DNA from: Alphaproteobacteria bacterium
Lineage (GTDB): Bacteria > Pseudomonadota > Alphaproteobacteria > UBA8366
DNA length: 14,132 nt
Direction of reading: 5' to 3'
Assembly: GCA_030743445.1 (NCBI GenBank)
Contig: JASLSL010000093.1
Location: 1-14,132 of the forward strand
Below are positions 12,768-14,132 of this stretch, in pieces. The notes under the pieces were generated by a model. The model made no database searches, had not been told where the DNA came from, and worked only from the letters and a program-made list of their open reading frames with translations. Position 1 is the first letter of the stretch; each line of letters opens with the position of its first letter. The translations under genes were made by a program, and so were the position numbers.

Positions 12768-14132
12768 ATGGACAGCGCCAAGCCACCCTATATCGGGCAA
12801 TCGGTCATCCGGCTCGAGGACGACCCGCTGGTCAAGGGCGTCGGCCGCTTTGTCGCCGACATCGACTTCCCGCACCAGCTGCACATGCGGGTCGTACGCT
12901 CGAACCACGCCCATGGCCGGATCGCCCGGATCGACACCGAACAGGCCATGAGTTTGCCGGGCGTGCTGGCGATATGGACCCACGACCATGTCGCCGATAT
13001 CCCGCCGATCCCCTATCGCGCGACCTCGGTAAAGGGGCTCGACCCCTACCGCCAGCCGATCCTGGCCGCGGGCCGGGTGCGCTACGTCGGCGAGCCGTTG
13101 GCCGTGGTCTTCGCGAGCGACGCCTATATTGCCGAGGACGCGGCGGACCTGATCTCACCCGAAATCGAACATGCGCCGCCGATTCTGTCGGCGGTGCGGG
13201 ACCCGGGCGAATTCGCCCCGGGGCAGAACACCGAGCCGACGGTCATCCGGAAGGAATACGGCGATGTCGACGCGGCGATGTCCGGGGCCCACGATACCGT
13301 AGGACTGACCCTCGATATCGGCCGCCATTCCGGCGTACCGCTGGAAACGCGGGGTGCGGTCGCGCGCCATGACGCCGCGACGGACGTGCTGGAGCTGCAC
13401 GGTGCGACCAAGCGGCCGCACTGGAACCGCGACCGGCTCGCCGAGATGCTCGGCCGGGCGCCGAGCTCGCTCCATCTTTTCGAATGCCATATCGGCGGCG
13501 GCTTCGGGGTGCGCGGCGAGATCTATCCCGAAGACGTCCTGGTCTGCCTCGCCGCGCTGCGTCTCGGCCGCCCGATAAAATGGATCGAGGACCGGCGCGA
13601 GCATATGCTGGCATGCAACCATTCGCGCCAGCAGACCCATGTGATCCGCGCCGGCTTCACAGACGAGGGCGAGGTCGTGGCGGTCGACGACGAGTTCTTC
13701 CACGACCAGGGCGCCTATGTGCGCACCCACGGCGCCCGGGTCGCCGACCTCGCCGCCTCGATGCTGCCCGGGCCCTATCGCTTTCCGGCCTGCCGCGCGA
13801 TCGGTCATTACCGGCTGACCAACAAGACGCCGGCCGCGACCTATCGGGCGCCCGGCCGGTTCGAGACCAGCTTCGTGCGCGAGCGGTTGATGGACGCCAT
13901 CGCGGCGAAGCTCGGCCTCGACCCGATCGAGGTCCGCCGCCGCAATTTGATAGCGCGGGAAGAGATGCCCTACGCGCGGCCGATGGACGCGCTGGAAACC
14001 CCCGTCGAACTGGATTCGGGCGACTACGCGGGGCTGCTCGACAAGAGCCTCGCGGCGCTCGACTGGCCGGCGGTCCGCACCGAGGTCGAACGGCGCCGGG
14101 CGGCGGGCGAGGCGGTCGGCGCCGGCCTCGCG
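12768..14132 (+). CDS. second molybdopterin-binding large subunit, xanthine dehydrogenase/CoxL family (3' truncated by window edge)
   Basis: Open for 455 codons from the ATG at 12768 to the last base of the window, so perhaps 300 or more residues are missing, including the catalytic-glutamate GVGE region. The N-terminal region (YIGQSVIRLEDDPLVKGVGRFVADI) is the family's opening motif. Further landmarks are RYVGEPLAVVFA, HSGVPLETRG, GGGFGVRGE (G243-G247), IKWIEDRREHM, and the active-site loop ATYRAPGRFE (Y359-R364), followed by VRERLMDAIAAKLGLDPIEVRRRNL. The loop is of the YR-A/G-P/A-GR kind and lacks the CO dehydrogenase cysteine. It differs clearly from the first large subunit, so it is a paralogue with probably another substrate, not a recent duplicate. 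It is 29 bases after coxG and probably co-transcribed. Whether it has its own small and medium subunits depends on DNA beyond the window. Confidence 0.92.
   Translation, partial: MDSAKPPYIGQSVIRLEDDPLVKGVGRFVADIDFPHQLHMRVVRSNHAHGRIARIDTEQAMSLPGVLAIWTHDHVADIPPIPYRATSVKGLDPYRQPILAAGRVRYVGEPLAVVFASDAYIAEDAADLISPEIEHAPPILSAVRDPGEFAPGQNTEPTVIRKEYGDVDAAMSGAHDTVGLTLDIGRHSGVPLETRGAVARHDAATDVLELHGATKRPHWNRDRLAEMLGRAPSSLHLFECHIGGGFGVRGEIYPEDVLVCLAALRLGRPIKWIEDRREHMLACNHSRQQTHVIRAGFTDEGEVVAVDDEFFHDQGAYVRTHGARVADLAASMLPGPYRFPACRAIGHYRLTNKTPAATYRAPGRFETSFVRERLMDAIAAKLGLDPIEVRRRNLIAREEMPYARPMDALETPVELDSGDYAGLLDKSLAALDWPAVRTEVERRRAAGEAVGAGLA

Noticed and set aside
8192..14132. Annotation of the plus-strand operon as aerobic carbon monoxide dehydrogenase
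   Set aside because: Neither large subunit has the AYxCSFR loop with its copper-binding cysteine; the loops read VRGAGH and YRAPGR. Homology to Cox proteins is at family level only.

Overview
The window is GC-rich, densely packed bacterial DNA. Very high third-position GC, tightly overlapping catabolic genes and a CGTCAT-CCCGG type intergenic palindrome suggest an alphaproteobacterium, perhaps Rhodospirillales-like. No rRNA or marker gene is present to confirm this. I saw no tRNA, rRNA, CRISPR array, transposase or phage gene.

Layout. (1) Positions 1-1346 (+) hold the 3' three-quarters of a thiamine-diphosphate (TPP) enzyme of the acetolactate synthase/benzoylformate decarboxylase superfamily; its start lies before the window. 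A 231-base convergent gap follows, with a possible terminator and a perfect 10-bp hairpin. (2) Positions 1578-8067 (-) hold a compact six-gene operon. In transcription order it encodes an AMP-forming acyl-CoA ligase, a zinc-free quinone oxidoreductase-type reductase, a NitT/TauT-type solute-binding-fold protein with no signal peptide, a small cupin, an HpaB-family flavin monooxygenase, and an enoyl-CoA hydratase/isomerase-family protein. (3) Positions 8068-8191 are the divergent control region. (4) Positions 8192-11882 (+) encode a complete three-subunit molybdenum hydroxylase (FAD, 2Fe-2S and molybdopterin subunits) whose genes overlap by ATGA. (5) Positions 11883-12189 are intergenic, with a 146-bp nested palindrome and a three-copy 15-bp tandem repeat. 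(6) Positions 12190-12738 (+) encode a CoxG-like SRPBCC protein. (7) From 12768 to the window end (+) lies a second, divergent molybdopterin large subunit, cut off by the edge.

How it may work together (inference). A CoA ligase, a molybdenum hydroxylase and an enoyl-CoA hydratase-family protein together resemble aerobic CoA-dependent degradation of a (hetero)aromatic acid, of which bacterial 2-furoate catabolism is the best-known gene-content analogue. The HpaB-type oxygenase, cupin and quinone reductase-type enzyme could add oxygenation, ring-opening and reduction steps. The active-site loops of the large subunits show this is not a carbon monoxide dehydrogenase, so 'Cox' naming is by homology only. 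The most unusual points are an apparent reciprocal Tyr/His exchange at two catalytic positions of the HpaB-like enzyme, a solute-binding-fold protein without export signal or permease, and two different large subunits beside one visible pair of small and medium subunits.
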